Shown: piece by piece, positions 7,552 to 14,787 of the stretch | How positions within the stretch are numbered: position 1 is the stretch's first letter | Layout of the letters: each line of letters starts with the position of its first letter | DNA from: Candidatus Segatella violae | GTDB taxonomy: Bacteria > Bacteroidota > Bacteroidia > Bacteroidales > Bacteroidaceae | DNA: 23,220 nucleotides | Reading direction: 5' to 3' | Assembly: GCA_002440225.1 (NCBI GenBank) | Contig: DJSH01000074.1 | Span: 1-23,220, forward strand | Position numbers and translations under genes: made by a program | The notes under the pieces: model-generated | The model's database searches: none | Seen by the model: the letters and a program-made list of their open reading frames with translations, nothing else | Told to the model about the DNA's origin: nothing

Positions 7552-7636
7552 CGGAGAGAGAGGGATTCGAACCCCCGGTACCTCTCGGTACGACGGTTTT
7601 CAAGACCGTTGTAATCGACCACTCTACCATCTCTCC
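7552..7636 (-). tRNA. tRNA-Ser (anticodon UGA)
   Basis: 85 nt. The acceptor arms GGAGAGA and TCTCTCC pair, with G73 as discriminator. The anticodon stem ACGGT/ACCGT holds the loop CTTGAAA, so the anticodon is TGA. The long variable arm (CGTACCGAGAGGTACC region) is characteristic of class II serine tRNAs, and the T arm is GGGGGTTCGAATCCC. CCA is not encoded. It has its own promoter and terminator. Confidence 0.95.
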
Positions 7637-7679
7637 AAATTCAGTCTGGATGACTATAGCTTGGTTTTCTTAAGCGGTT

Positions 7680-7688
7680 GCAAAGGTA
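7680..7688 (-). promoter_or_regulatory. -7 box of tRNA-Ser promoter
   Basis: The minus strand reads TACCTTTGC, 44 bp before the tRNA 5' end. Confidence 0.6.
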
Positions 7689-7815
7689 CTACTATTTCTT
7701 GGTTCCACCAAATATTTTGGCGATTATTTTTTAATTTTCTTCAAAAAAGTGCAATTTTTAGTGTTTTTGAGGCTTAAACAGCCTGTTTTGGGTGTGCAAA
7801 GGGGAGATGAGGATA

Positions 7816-7840
7816 CAAAAAAGGGCTGCCGCTGCAGCCC
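7816..7840 (-). terminator. Rho-independent terminator (small RNA and/or thyX)
   Basis: On the minus strand GGGCTGC-AGCG-GCAGCCC is followed by TTTTTT. It is a strong 7-bp GC stem that would end both the candidate small RNA and any read-through from thyX. Confidence 0.85.
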
Positions 7841-7877
7841 CAACCTTGATAACCTTAAATCTAATACTATGAAAAAC
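7816..7877 (-). ncRNA. Candidate ~60-nt small RNA
   Basis: A perfect -7 box (TATCTTTGC at 7883-7891, minus) and a strong terminator (7816-7840) are only about 60 nt apart, with no usable ORF between them. The predicted transcript contains ATAGTATTAGATTTAAGG and ends in a GC-rich hairpin. It lies after the thyX stop, on the same strand. Alternatively the hairpin could simply terminate thyX and the -7 match be accidental. The RNA family is not recognised with certainty. Confidence 0.5.
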
Positions 7878-7882
7878 ACACC

Positions 7883-7891
7883 GCAAAGATA
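7883..7891 (-). promoter_or_regulatory. -7 box of candidate small RNA
   Basis: The minus strand reads TATCTTTGC, and no ORF follows before the terminator. Confidence 0.5.
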
Positions 7892-7993
7892 CGCTTTTTT
7901 TCAATTCGATTTGTACGAAAAATGGAAAATCTGCATATTCTGCTCTGTGTTTTTATTTTTTTTAAAACTTCGACGCTGTCTTTTGTCTGTCGC

Positions 7994-8911
7994 TTATGCC
8001 AAATATCCTTTTTCCTTGAATTCTTCCATCAGTGGAAGGGCGAGAACTTTAGCATCTGGGTGGGGAGCACCTGTCGTGCCCAAGGCTCTGAGGTCGAAGA
8101 AGTGCTTCCAGTCGCTGATGAAGGCTGTGTGTACCAACTCGGTGTTGCAATCGAGTGGTAGGATGACACGTGCCTCCTGTGGTTTGCATCCAGCCTCTAT
8201 CAACTTCATGTAGGCGAACTCAGCTGCTTGGTTGGCAAAGAACCATGTATCGAGCAGTGTCCAGTCTTCTGTTTCCTGATTGGAAATGTCCTCACACAAC
8301 TCTTGGAATTTCTCTTGGTTGTTTCCTGCAGTTTCGCTAAACTGAATTTCGCCCTCAGAATCCAATTGGTCGGCAATGCCAGCTTTCTCTTCCACCCAAG
8401 TAGGGAGGTTGATGCTGATTTCGCTGCCAAACTTGTTCTTGGTATAGTTGCAGTATCGGGTGCTCTGCTCTGCCATGGAGTTGGCACGATGGCGATTATA
8501 CTCTCTGGTGATGGCGATCTGGGTGGTGAAATGCACAGTGATGCGTAGTTCGTGCTTGCCTTCCTCGTAGTTGCTGAGATATTTCAAATCATCCATCGCT
8601 TGGTTCTCGGCGAGCACACGGAGATTGGTGGTGATATAGTCCTTGCCGTCGATGGTGTTGAGGCGAGAGAACTTGTTGTGGGTGTAGAGTGGGAGCTCAC
8701 CGTGGTTGCAGGTGAGGTATACCGTGCCATGTTCGAGCATGGCGAAGTGCTCGCTCTGAATCATTCTGCTCACGAAAGGCTTTGCCGAATCCTCGGTGGT
8801 GTTGTTCTCGCTCTTGTAACATACACGCCCTGCACGTTCTATCTGCTGATAGATGCCGAGCTCTCCTGGCTTTTGCTGCCAAATCTCATATTGGGGTCTT
8901 AGTATTTTCAT
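7994..8911 (-). CDS. thyX: FAD-dependent thymidylate synthase ThyX
   Basis: 305 residues. The ThyX signature R-H-R-x7-S-x-R is complete in NRHRANSMAEQSTRYCNY (residues 139-156; the Ser before TR is the uracil-activating position). Upstream HFAMLEHGTVYL and downstream EARVILPLDCNTEL are also family hallmarks; the latter holds the Arg of the dUMP site. ThyX makes dTMP from dUMP using methylene-tetrahydrofolate, FAD and NADPH. The length is longer than the roughly 220-250 of thermophile ThyX, mainly because of an acidic insertion near residues 170-215. Monocistronic, with its own promoter; divergent from trmO. Confidence 0.95.
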   Translation of the reverse strand: MKILRPQYEIWQQKPGELGIYQQIERAGRVCYKSENNTTEDSAKPFVSRMIQSEHFAMLEHGTVYLTCNHGELPLYTHNKFSRLNTIDGKDYITTNLRVLAENQAMDDLKYLSNYEEGKHELRITVHFTTQIAITREYNRHRANSMAEQSTRYCNYTKNKFGSEISINLPTWVEEKAGIADQLDSEGEIQFSETAGNNQEKFQELCEDISNQETEDWTLLDTWFFANQAAEFAYMKLIEAGCKPQEARVILPLDCNTELVHTAFISDWKHFFDLRALGTTGAPHPDAKVLALPLMEEFKEKGYLA

Positions 8912-8940
8912 TTTTGCTTAGCTATTTTTTTGTTTTGGCT

Positions 8941-8949
8941 GCAAAGTTA
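8941..8949 (-). promoter_or_regulatory. -7 box of thyX promoter
   Basis: The minus strand reads TAACTTTGC, 30 bp before the ATG. Confidence 0.6.
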
Positions 8950-9012
8950 CATCATTTTGCGCATACAACAAAATTATTTTTTCTCTTTTTCTTCTTTCCT
9001 AATCTTTTGTTG

Positions 9013-9021
9013 TACCTTTGC
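9013..9021 (+). promoter_or_regulatory. -7 box of trmO promoter
   Basis: TACCTTTGC with TTTTGT about ten bases upstream. It leaves a leader of about 110 nt (9028-9137) that is AT-rich and in which I see no convincing structure. Confidence 0.6.
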
Positions 9022-9137
9022 AGATGATAAGCTGCACTTGGCATTATATAATAAGGTATATTTATTAGATAGGTATATGGTGTTATATATAAATAAAAAG
9101 GTGTAAGGATAATGTTTAACGACTAATTAGTGAATTA

Positions 9138-9815
9138 ATGGAAATAAAACCGATAGCCCGTTTTCACTCTCCGTTCAGCAGTAAGTTTGGCATCCCGAAG
9201 CAAGCGGGATTGGTGGCTGAGTTGGAAGGGCAGATTGTGTTCGAGCCAGAGTATCGTAATGCCGATGCCCTTAGAGGGATGGATGGCTTCGACTATCTTT
9301 GGTTGATATGGGAATTTTCAGCCAACAAACATAAGGCGAATAGTCCTGTGGTGAGACCACCTGTGCTGGGAGGTAACGAGAAGATGGGCGTGTTCGCCAC
9401 TCGCAGTCCTTTCCGTCCCAACAACATCGGCTTGTCGTCCGTTCGAATTTCCTGGATAGAGTGGGAGTCGAGCCGAGGACCGGTTATTCATGTAATGGGG
9501 GCGGATCTTATGGATGGAACGCCTGTCTACGACATCAAGCCCTATGTGGTCTATGCCGATTGCCATCCCGAGGCTCGCAGTGGATTCGTGGATAGCAGGA
9601 AATGGGATAGATTGGAGGTCGTGATACCCGATGAAGTAAATCGAAGACTTCTATCTGATGGCTTGACACCGCATCAGATAGATGTTTTGAAGGATGTTTT
9701 GGCACAAGACCCACGTCCGCATTATCAAAAAAATCCTGATAAAGTGTATGGAATGCCTTATGAGGGAAAGGATATACATTTCTCAGTAAACGAAAATGTT
9801 CTTACTGTTAGGTAG
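9138..9815 (+). CDS. trmO: tRNA (t6A37) N6-methyltransferase TrmO (TsaA/UPF0066)
   Basis: 225 residues matching the full TrmO length. The N-terminus IKPIARFHSPFSSKFGIPKQAG is the family signature (quoted ends: PIARFHSP, GIPKQAG), followed by DYLWLIWEFS, the SAM-binding GVFATRSPFRPNNIGLS segment and LMDGTPVYDIKPYV. The C-terminal domain contains DPRPHYQ. TrmO methylates N6-threonylcarbamoyl-adenosine 37 in tRNA-Thr using SAM. Single gene, divergent from thyX. ATG 9138 is chosen because the conserved MEIKPIARFHS begins there. Confidence 0.95.
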   Translation: MEIKPIARFHSPFSSKFGIPKQAGLVAELEGQIVFEPEYRNADALRGMDGFDYLWLIWEFSANKHKANSPVVRPPVLGGNEKMGVFATRSPFRPNNIGLSSVRISWIEWESSRGPVIHVMGADLMDGTPVYDIKPYVVYADCHPEARSGFVDSRKWDRLEVVIPDEVNRRLLSDGLTPHQIDVLKDVLAQDPRPHYQKNPDKVYGMPYEGKDIHFSVNENVLTVR

Positions 9816-10037
9816 AAATGTTTTTTGTATTAGATGTAAAAGTTTTTTGTACCAAGTTGAAATGTTGTACTGCGTCGAGAAACTTATGTATCACGTCGGG
9901 AAACTTATGTTTTGCGACGCAGAACATAAGTTTCCCGACGTGGAACATAAAACTTATTTAACTATAAATACTTTTCCCCTTAGAGAAAGATTTTTTTAGT
10001 TAAGGGAAGTGCTTTTTAATTTAGAATTTAATCGTAA
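9816..10037. repeat. Repeat-rich convergent intergenic region with 51-nt hairpin
   Basis: The largest element is at 9892-9942: CACGTCGGGAAACTTATGTT (9892-9911) and its exact reverse complement (9923-9942) around an 11-nt loop that itself pairs TGCG/CGCA. A second near-copy of the left arm (CGTCGAGAAACTTATG) starts at 9873 and would compete for the same right arm, and TGCGTCG (9871-9877) pairs with CGACGCA (9915-9921). Upstream are loose repeats of AATGTTTTTTGTA. The region separates the convergent trmO and GH28 genes. It could act as a bidirectional terminator, although the U-runs are poor. No ORF is credible. Confidence 0.8.
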
Positions 10038-11447
10038 CTATTGTGCAAAGGTGGCAAAGTGTACATTGTCAAGCTTGATTTTGCAATCCTCGTCGATGTC
10101 TTGCGCTTTTTGTGTGTAGAAGATGTAGGCGTTCTTGACGGTGATGTCGTGAACCATGCCTTCTGCACCATGGGCTACGATGCCGTTCTTGCAACCTCGC
10201 ACGTAGATGTCGCTCATGTGGATGTCCTGAAAGTCGGGCAGAAACTCTTGTTTTACAGGGGCTGTCTGCTGTTTGGCTCCCACATGGTTGTCGAAGTAGG
10301 TGGTCTCGAAGGTGATGGCATCGCCCGTGATGTCGGTCATATAGATATGGTCGATGAAGATGTTCTCGCTTTTTCCGCCTCTCTTCACGGCACTCTTGAA
10401 GCGTAAACCGGCATCCGTACCTTGGAAGGTGTTGTTGCGAACCACGATGTTCTTCATGCCTCCCGAGAACTCGCTGCCTATCACAAAACCGCCATGGGCA
10501 TGGTAAACGGTGTTGTCCTGTATGTTGATGTTCTCGCAAGGACCAGCTTCCACACCTGCCTCTCCTGCTCCTCCTTTCATGCAGATACCATCATCGCCAG
10601 CATCCACGATGTTGTTGACGATGAGCACGTCCTTACAACTGGAGATGTCGATGGCATCGCCGTTCTGTGCATTCCAAGGACATTTCACTGTGATGCCGTC
10701 GATAATCACATTCTTGCATCGGGTAGGGATGAGGTGGAAACGAGGACTATTTAATAAGGTGACTCCCTGTACGAGGACATTCTCGCACTCGGTGAAACGA
10801 ACCATGTGCATGCGAACACGCTCTTGGTCGTCAATGTTGTCCACTACGTTAGGCTCGTGCTTCAGGTTGAGTGGATACCAGATGTCGCCCTTCTCGTTGA
10901 GTGTTCCGCCCATCTGCTTGAACTGGTTCCATTCCACATCGCTCACCTTGTTTCGCTTCACGGGTCTCCACCATTCGCCGTTGCCGTCGATGGTCCCCTC
11001 GCCTGTGATGGAGATGTTCTTGCGCTTGCTGGCGTTGATGGCTGGGGTGGCACGCTTCTCTTTCTGTCCCGTCTTCTCATCGGTTTTGATGAGGTCGTTC
11101 TTGTCTTCGGAGAAAACGATGATGGCGTTCTTCTCCAGATGGAGGTCTATGTTGTCCTTCAGCGAGATGAGGCCTGTGAGGTAGATGCCGGCAGGCACGT
11201 TGAGATGACCGCCGCCCATCTTGCTCAGTTTGCTGATGGCTTTGGAGAAAGCCTGGGTGTTCATGGTGAGTCCGTCACCATTGCCTCCACATTCCAAGAT
11301 GCTCACTTGGTTGTTGGGGATTGTGGGGAGTCGAGGCTGGGACATTTGTACCGGCAAGTTTTGGTAATACTTGCCATAGTCGTTGGCTGCATGTGCCGTC
11401 AAGGCGAGCGCAAAGGCCAAGATTGAGAAAATAATCTTTTTCTTCAT
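10038..11447 (-). CDS. Secreted GH28 polygalacturonase-family enzyme
   Basis: 469 residues with a signal peptide (MKKKIIFSILAFALALTAHA). The GH28 right-handed beta-helix is evident from repeated short strands. Catalytic landmarks are NGDAID at 262-267 (D264, replacing the canonical N-T-D), the paired D285-D286 in DAGDDGICMK, H318 in AHGGFVIGSE and R349-K351 in LRFKS. Such enzymes hydrolyse galacturonan or rhamnogalacturonan; the long insertion near 165-210 suggests an exo-type or side-chain-tolerant enzyme, as in Bacteroidetes pectin loci, but specificity cannot be read. It stands apart from any SusC/SusD pair in this window, and no clear -7 box was seen upstream. Confidence 0.9.
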   Translation of the reverse strand: MKKKIIFSILAFALALTAHAANDYGKYYQNLPVQMSQPRLPTIPNNQVSILECGGNGDGLTMNTQAFSKAISKLSKMGGGHLNVPAGIYLTGLISLKDNIDLHLEKNAIIVFSEDKNDLIKTDEKTGQKEKRATPAINASKRKNISITGEGTIDGNGEWWRPVKRNKVSDVEWNQFKQMGGTLNEKGDIWYPLNLKHEPNVVDNIDDQERVRMHMVRFTECENVLVQGVTLLNSPRFHLIPTRCKNVIIDGITVKCPWNAQNGDAIDISSCKDVLIVNNIVDAGDDGICMKGGAGEAGVEAGPCENINIQDNTVYHAHGGFVIGSEFSGGMKNIVVRNNTFQGTDAGLRFKSAVKRGGKSENIFIDHIYMTDITGDAITFETTYFDNHVGAKQQTAPVKQEFLPDFQDIHMSDIYVRGCKNGIVAHGAEGMVHDITVKNAYIFYTQKAQDIDEDCKIKLDNVHFATFAQ

Positions 11448-11496
11448 GTTGTTTTCTTGAAAGTTTAGTTTATAAGTTTGATTTATTTAAAAACAG

Positions 11497-11531
11497 AAAA
11501 GGCGGCTCTAACCGAAGTCAGAAACCGCCTA
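11497..11531 (-). terminator. Terminator of tRNA-Phe
   Basis: On the minus strand AGGCGG pairs with CCGCCT, and the stem extends inward to a TTCG loop; it is followed by TTTTCTGTTTTT. Confidence 0.75.
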
Positions 11532-11545
11532 AATGAAAGGAGGAG

Positions 11546-11618
11546 TGGTACCACCAGGAATCGAACCGGGGACACAAGGATTTTCAGTCCTTTGCTCTAC
11601 CAACTGAGCTATGGCACC
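11546..11618 (-). tRNA. tRNA-Phe (anticodon GAA)
   Basis: 73 nt. The acceptor GGTGCCA/TGGTACC pairs (one G-U), and A73 is the discriminator. The anticodon stem AAGGA/TCCTT holds the loop CTGAAAA, so the anticodon is GAA. The D-arm AGCTCAGTTGGTAGAGC and T-arm CCCGGTTCGATTCCTGG are standard. CCA is not encoded. A -7 box lies at 11638-11646. Confidence 0.96.
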
Positions 11619-11637
11619 ATCTTGCTTATTTGCGGTT

Positions 11638-11646
11638 GCAAAGGTA
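11638..11646 (-). promoter_or_regulatory. -7 box of tRNA-Phe promoter
   Basis: The minus strand reads TACCTTTGC, 20 bp before the tRNA 5' end, the same box as at tRNA-Ser. Confidence 0.6.
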
Positions 11647-11710
11647 CAACAAATATTTGAATTGAGCAAGAGAAACCGAAATAATTTCTCTTGCTTAATG
11701 TTTATTAACA

Positions 11711-11760
11711 AACTTCAGCGAAGTTACCCCAATAATTAGGGTGGTTATGCCGAAGTTTTT
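11711..11760. terminator. Imperfect stem at the end of thiL
   Basis: AACTTC (11711) pairs with GAAGTT (11752), and inner ACCC pairs with GGGT, with interruptions. A T-run follows on the plus strand, but thiL arrives on the minus strand, where the U-run is poor. This is a weak terminator candidate for the sppA-lpxK-punA-thiL operon. Confidence 0.3.
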
Positions 11761-11768
11761 ATGGAAAG

Positions 11769-12878
11769 CTAGTCTTTCAACGGATTCCATCCCTGTGCTT
11801 TCAGTTCGAACTCCTGTCCATCACGTGTGATGAGCATCTTTCCGAGACTTTCCTTGGTGATGTAACCGATTTGCTTCACGCCTTCCATCGCCTCCACCTT
11901 CTCGTGGTCGCCGATAGGTACGGTGAAGAGCAACTCGTAGTCTTCGCCACCATTCATCGCACAAGTAGTGAGGTTCATGTTGAACTCCTCAGCTTGTACG
12001 GCAGTCTGGTAGTCGATAGGAATGTTCTTCTCATATACTCGGCATCCGCAGTGGCTCTGCTCGCAGATGTGCATCAACTCGCTGCTCAGTCCGTCGCTTA
12101 CATCCATCATGGCTGTAGGTTTGATGCCTGCTTCATGCAGTTGGGCGATGATGTCGCCACGTGCCTCTGGTTGGAGCTGGCGCTGCAACAAGTATTCCTT
12201 TCCAGCGAAATCTGGCTGGAAGTTGCGCATCTCTTCGAGTTCTTTGTTGAGGCTGGCGAGCTTGGCGGAATCTCCCTTCGCCTTCGCTTCTGCCATCTTC
12301 TTGCGAATGTCCTCCACCTGTCCGTAATACACAGCCTTCTCTCGTTCCAAGAGTTGCAAGCCCATGTAGGCACCGCCGAGGTCGCCCGATACACAGATGA
12401 GGTCGGTCTCCTTGGCACCATGGCGATAGACGATGTCTTCCTTGGCAGCCTCGCCGATGCAGGTGATGCTGATGGCAAGACCGGTCAGTGAGGAAGTGGT
12501 GTCGCCACCCACGATGTCAACGCCCCACTTGTCGCAAGCCATGCGGAGTCCCTTGTAGAACTCGTCCATGTCTTCCACCTTGAAACGCTTGCTCAGGGCA
12601 ATGCTCACTACCATCTGTCGTGGAGTACCGTTCATGGCGAAGATGTCGCTGATGTTCACCATCGCACTCTTGTAGCCCAAGTGCTGCAAGTCGATATAGG
12701 TGAGGTCGAAGTGTACGCCCTCCATCAGCATGTCGGTGGTTACGAGCACCTCCTTGTCGGGATAGTGCATCACCGCACAGTCGTCGCCCACGCCATATAC
12801 GGTCGAGGCATTCTTGTTGTCATATCCTTTGGTGAGATGGTCGATAAGACCAAATTCACCCAATTTTGCTATATCCAT
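11769..12878 (-). CDS. thiL: Thiamine-monophosphate kinase
   Basis: 369 residues. The PurM/ThiL-type ATP-binding motifs are clear: VGDDCAV near 30, TTDMLMEGVHF, MVNISDIFAMNG, DIVGGDTTSS, DVSDGLSSEL and NGGEDYELLF. ThiL phosphorylates thiamine phosphate to thiamine diphosphate in the cytoplasm, completing the route served by thiD and thiE elsewhere in this window. Compared with the usual roughly 325 residues it has an extra charged, probably helical insertion (GQVEDIRKKMAEAKAKGD and onward, about residues 188-230). It is the last gene of the sppA-lpxK-punA-thiL operon, nine bases after punA. Confidence 0.94.
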   Translation of the reverse strand: MDIAKLGEFGLIDHLTKGYDNKNASTVYGVGDDCAVMHYPDKEVLVTTDMLMEGVHFDLTYIDLQHLGYKSAMVNISDIFAMNGTPRQMVVSIALSKRFKVEDMDEFYKGLRMACDKWGVDIVGGDTTSSLTGLAISITCIGEAAKEDIVYRHGAKETDLICVSGDLGGAYMGLQLLEREKAVYYGQVEDIRKKMAEAKAKGDSAKLASLNKELEEMRNFQPDFAGKEYLLQRQLQPEARGDIIAQLHEAGIKPTAMMDVSDGLSSELMHICEQSHCGCRVYEKNIPIDYQTAVQAEEFNMNLTTCAMNGGEDYELLFTVPIGDHEKVEAMEGVKQIGYITKESLGKMLITRDGQEFELKAQGWNPLKD

Positions 12879-12887
12879 ATTATAATG

Positions 12888-13697
12888 TTAAGATCTTCTA
12901 ATCATCTCGCGCATAATCTCCGTCATCTTTGGCTGTGCGGCATTCGCTGCCACCTGTACCTCCTCGTGGCTTACTTCCACTGGTACGTCGAAGCCACCGA
13001 GGTCGGTGATGATGCTGATGCCGAATACCTTGATGCCACAGTGGCGAGCTACGATGACCTCTGGCACGGTGCTCATGCCTACGGCATCGGCACCCAGAAG
13101 ATGATACATGCGATACTCGGATGGGGTCTCGAAGGTTGGACCCTGTACGCCGATATAGACACCATGCTTCACCTCGATGCCCTTCTCCTTGGCAATCTCG
13201 TCGGCGAGGTCGCGGAGCTTCTTGTCGTAAGCCTCGTGCATGTCTGGGAAACGAGGACCGGTAGGGAAGTTCTTGCCTCTCAGTGGATGCTCAGGGAAGA
13301 AGTTGATGTGGTCGTCGATGACCATCAAGTCGCCTATCTTGAAGTGTGGGTTCATGCCGCCGGAGGCGTTGCTCACGAAGAGGGTCTCGATGCCCAATTC
13401 GTACATCACACGCTCTGGGAAGGTAACCTCCTTCATGTTGTATCCCTCATAGAAATGGAAGCGACCTTCCATCGCCATGATGTCCTTGCCGCCCAACTTA
13501 CCGAAGATGAGCTTGCCGGCATGACCTTCTACGGTAGATACCGGGAAATTTGGTATCTCACTATATGGAAATTCGTAGCTATCAGTTATCTCTGAAGCTA
13601 ATTGTCCGAGGCCTGTTCCCAGTATGATCGCAGTCTTTGGACTTGTTGTCATCCTTTCTTTTAGCCAGGATGCTGTTTCTTGAATTCTTTCGTACAT
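12888..13697 (-). CDS. punA: Purine nucleoside phosphorylase, trimeric (class I) type
   Basis: 269 residues. Phosphate-site GTGLGQLA at 27-34, RFHFYEGY at 79-86, VSNASGGMN at 108-116 and the base-site GPTFETPSEY (E190) are all present, as expected for PNP/MTAP-family trimers that split purine nucleosides with phosphate. The residue equivalent to human Asn243 is D232 in SIITDLGG; the spacing E190 to D232 equals that from human E201 to N243. This may broaden or shift base preference. The start overlaps the upstream lpxK frame by 116 bp. The alternative start M16 would remove a family N-terminal helix, so M1 is preferred. Co-transcribed with lpxK and thiL. Confidence 0.93.
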   Translation of the reverse strand: MYERIQETASWLKERMTTSPKTAIILGTGLGQLASEITDSYEFPYSEIPNFPVSTVEGHAGKLIFGKLGGKDIMAMEGRFHFYEGYNMKEVTFPERVMYELGIETLFVSNASGGMNPHFKIGDLMVIDDHINFFPEHPLRGKNFPTGPRFPDMHEAYDKKLRDLADEIAKEKGIEVKHGVYIGVQGPTFETPSEYRMYHLLGADAVGMSTVPEVIVARHCGIKVFGISIITDLGGFDVPVEVSHEEVQVAANAAQPKMTEIMREMIRRS

Positions 13698-14757
13698 AGC
13701 TAATTATTTTTTCGTTAAATATTTCTTCTTGGTCGAGCATGAAACTTACCTTGATAGGCAGTTCGTACATGCCCTCTTTCACACTCTCGTAGAATCCATC
13801 CGCTTCTCTCAGTCGCACGGCATCCTTCTCGGTGGTGATGATGATGCGAGGTTCTGGCAATGACTCGAAGGTCTCGTTGATGCGGTCGATGTCCTTGCCC
13901 TTGAAGCGATGGTGGTCGCCGAAGGAGAGGGAGTGCAACTCCTTGACCATCGGCTTGAGGTCGTGTTCCATCTGCTTTGGCGATGCGATGCCCGTAAGGA
14001 GCAGTACGTTGTAATCCTTTAGCTCGTCGAGTGCTATCTGTTTGTCGTTGAACACGCCCTTTGGAGTGTCGTAGTCGATGCAGGTGAAGTAGAGCTTCTG
14101 GAAAGGGTAGAGGTCCATTGCCTTGGTGAGCACTCTGAACTCCATTGGCTTCAAGTCCTTTGGACATTTGGTGATGATCACGATGTCGGCACGGCTCTTT
14201 CCGCTCAATGGCTCACGCAGTCTTCCCGCTGGTAGCATCTTGTCGTAGATGATGAGTCGGTGGTAATCCACCAACAGGATGTTGATGCCCGGCTTGACAT
14301 AGCGATGCTGGAAGGCATCGTCGAGCAAGACAACATCTACGTCCTTGGTCTCCTCCTCGCTCTGCAGGGTCTCGATGCCCCTTACTCGCTTGGCATCCAC
14401 TGCCACATAGATGTTGGGAAACTTCTGGTGCATCTGGAAAGGTTCGTCGCCTATCTCGGGCATGGTGGTGTTCTCGTCTGCCAAGACGAAGCCCCTTGTC
14501 TTGCGTTTGTATCCTCGGGATAGTACAGCCACCTTCATCTTGTCTTGCAACAGTCGGATGAGGTATTCCACGTGTGGCGTTTTTCCCGAACCGCCCACGG
14601 TGATGTTGCCTACCGAAATGATGGGCAGGCTGAATGCACGGCTCTTCTTCAGTCCGATGTCGAAGAGCCAGTTGCGCAGTCTCACGATGCTGCCGTATAT
14701 CCAACTCAGTGGCAGCAGCCAATCGTTGATCTTGATTAGATCTCCTTCTGTTCTCAT
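13582..14757 (-). CDS. lpxK: Tetraacyldisaccharide 4'-kinase LpxK
   Basis: 391 residues. The Walker A of the LpxK type is VGNITVGGSGKTP (residues 49-61), preceded by a hydrophobic N-terminal segment (LLPLSWIYGSIVRL) that docks at the inner membrane. VLLDDAFQHR is the conserved D-D-x-F-Q-H motif, and RLREP and DHHRF follow. LpxK adds the 4'-phosphate to the lipid A precursor, so the organism makes lipopolysaccharide. The last 38 or so residues (from about YVRKNSR onward) are rich in K, R, N and D and are translated from DNA that also encodes the punA N-terminus in another frame. The gene starts 30 bp after sppA. Confidence 0.93.
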   Translation of the reverse strand: MRTEGDLIKINDWLLPLSWIYGSIVRLRNWLFDIGLKKSRAFSLPIISVGNITVGGSGKTPHVEYLIRLLQDKMKVAVLSRGYKRKTRGFVLADENTTMPEIGDEPFQMHQKFPNIYVAVDAKRVRGIETLQSEEETKDVDVVLLDDAFQHRYVKPGINILLVDYHRLIIYDKMLPAGRLREPLSGKSRADIVIITKCPKDLKPMEFRVLTKAMDLYPFQKLYFTCIDYDTPKGVFNDKQIALDELKDYNVLLLTGIASPKQMEHDLKPMVKELHSLSFGDHHRFKGKDIDRINETFESLPEPRIIITTEKDAVRLREADGFYESVKEGMYELPIKVSFMLDQEEIFNEKIISYVRKNSRNSILAKRKDDNKSKDCDHTGNRPRTISFRDN

Positions 14758-14787
14758 TTTCCTATACCTTATTATATATAGAGTCTT

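Noticed and set aside
7749..8213. Plus-strand frame over the small-RNA region and thyX 3' end
   Set aside because: It overlaps a terminator and antisense thyX, and has no recognisable sequence. The small-RNA reading on the minus strand is better supported.
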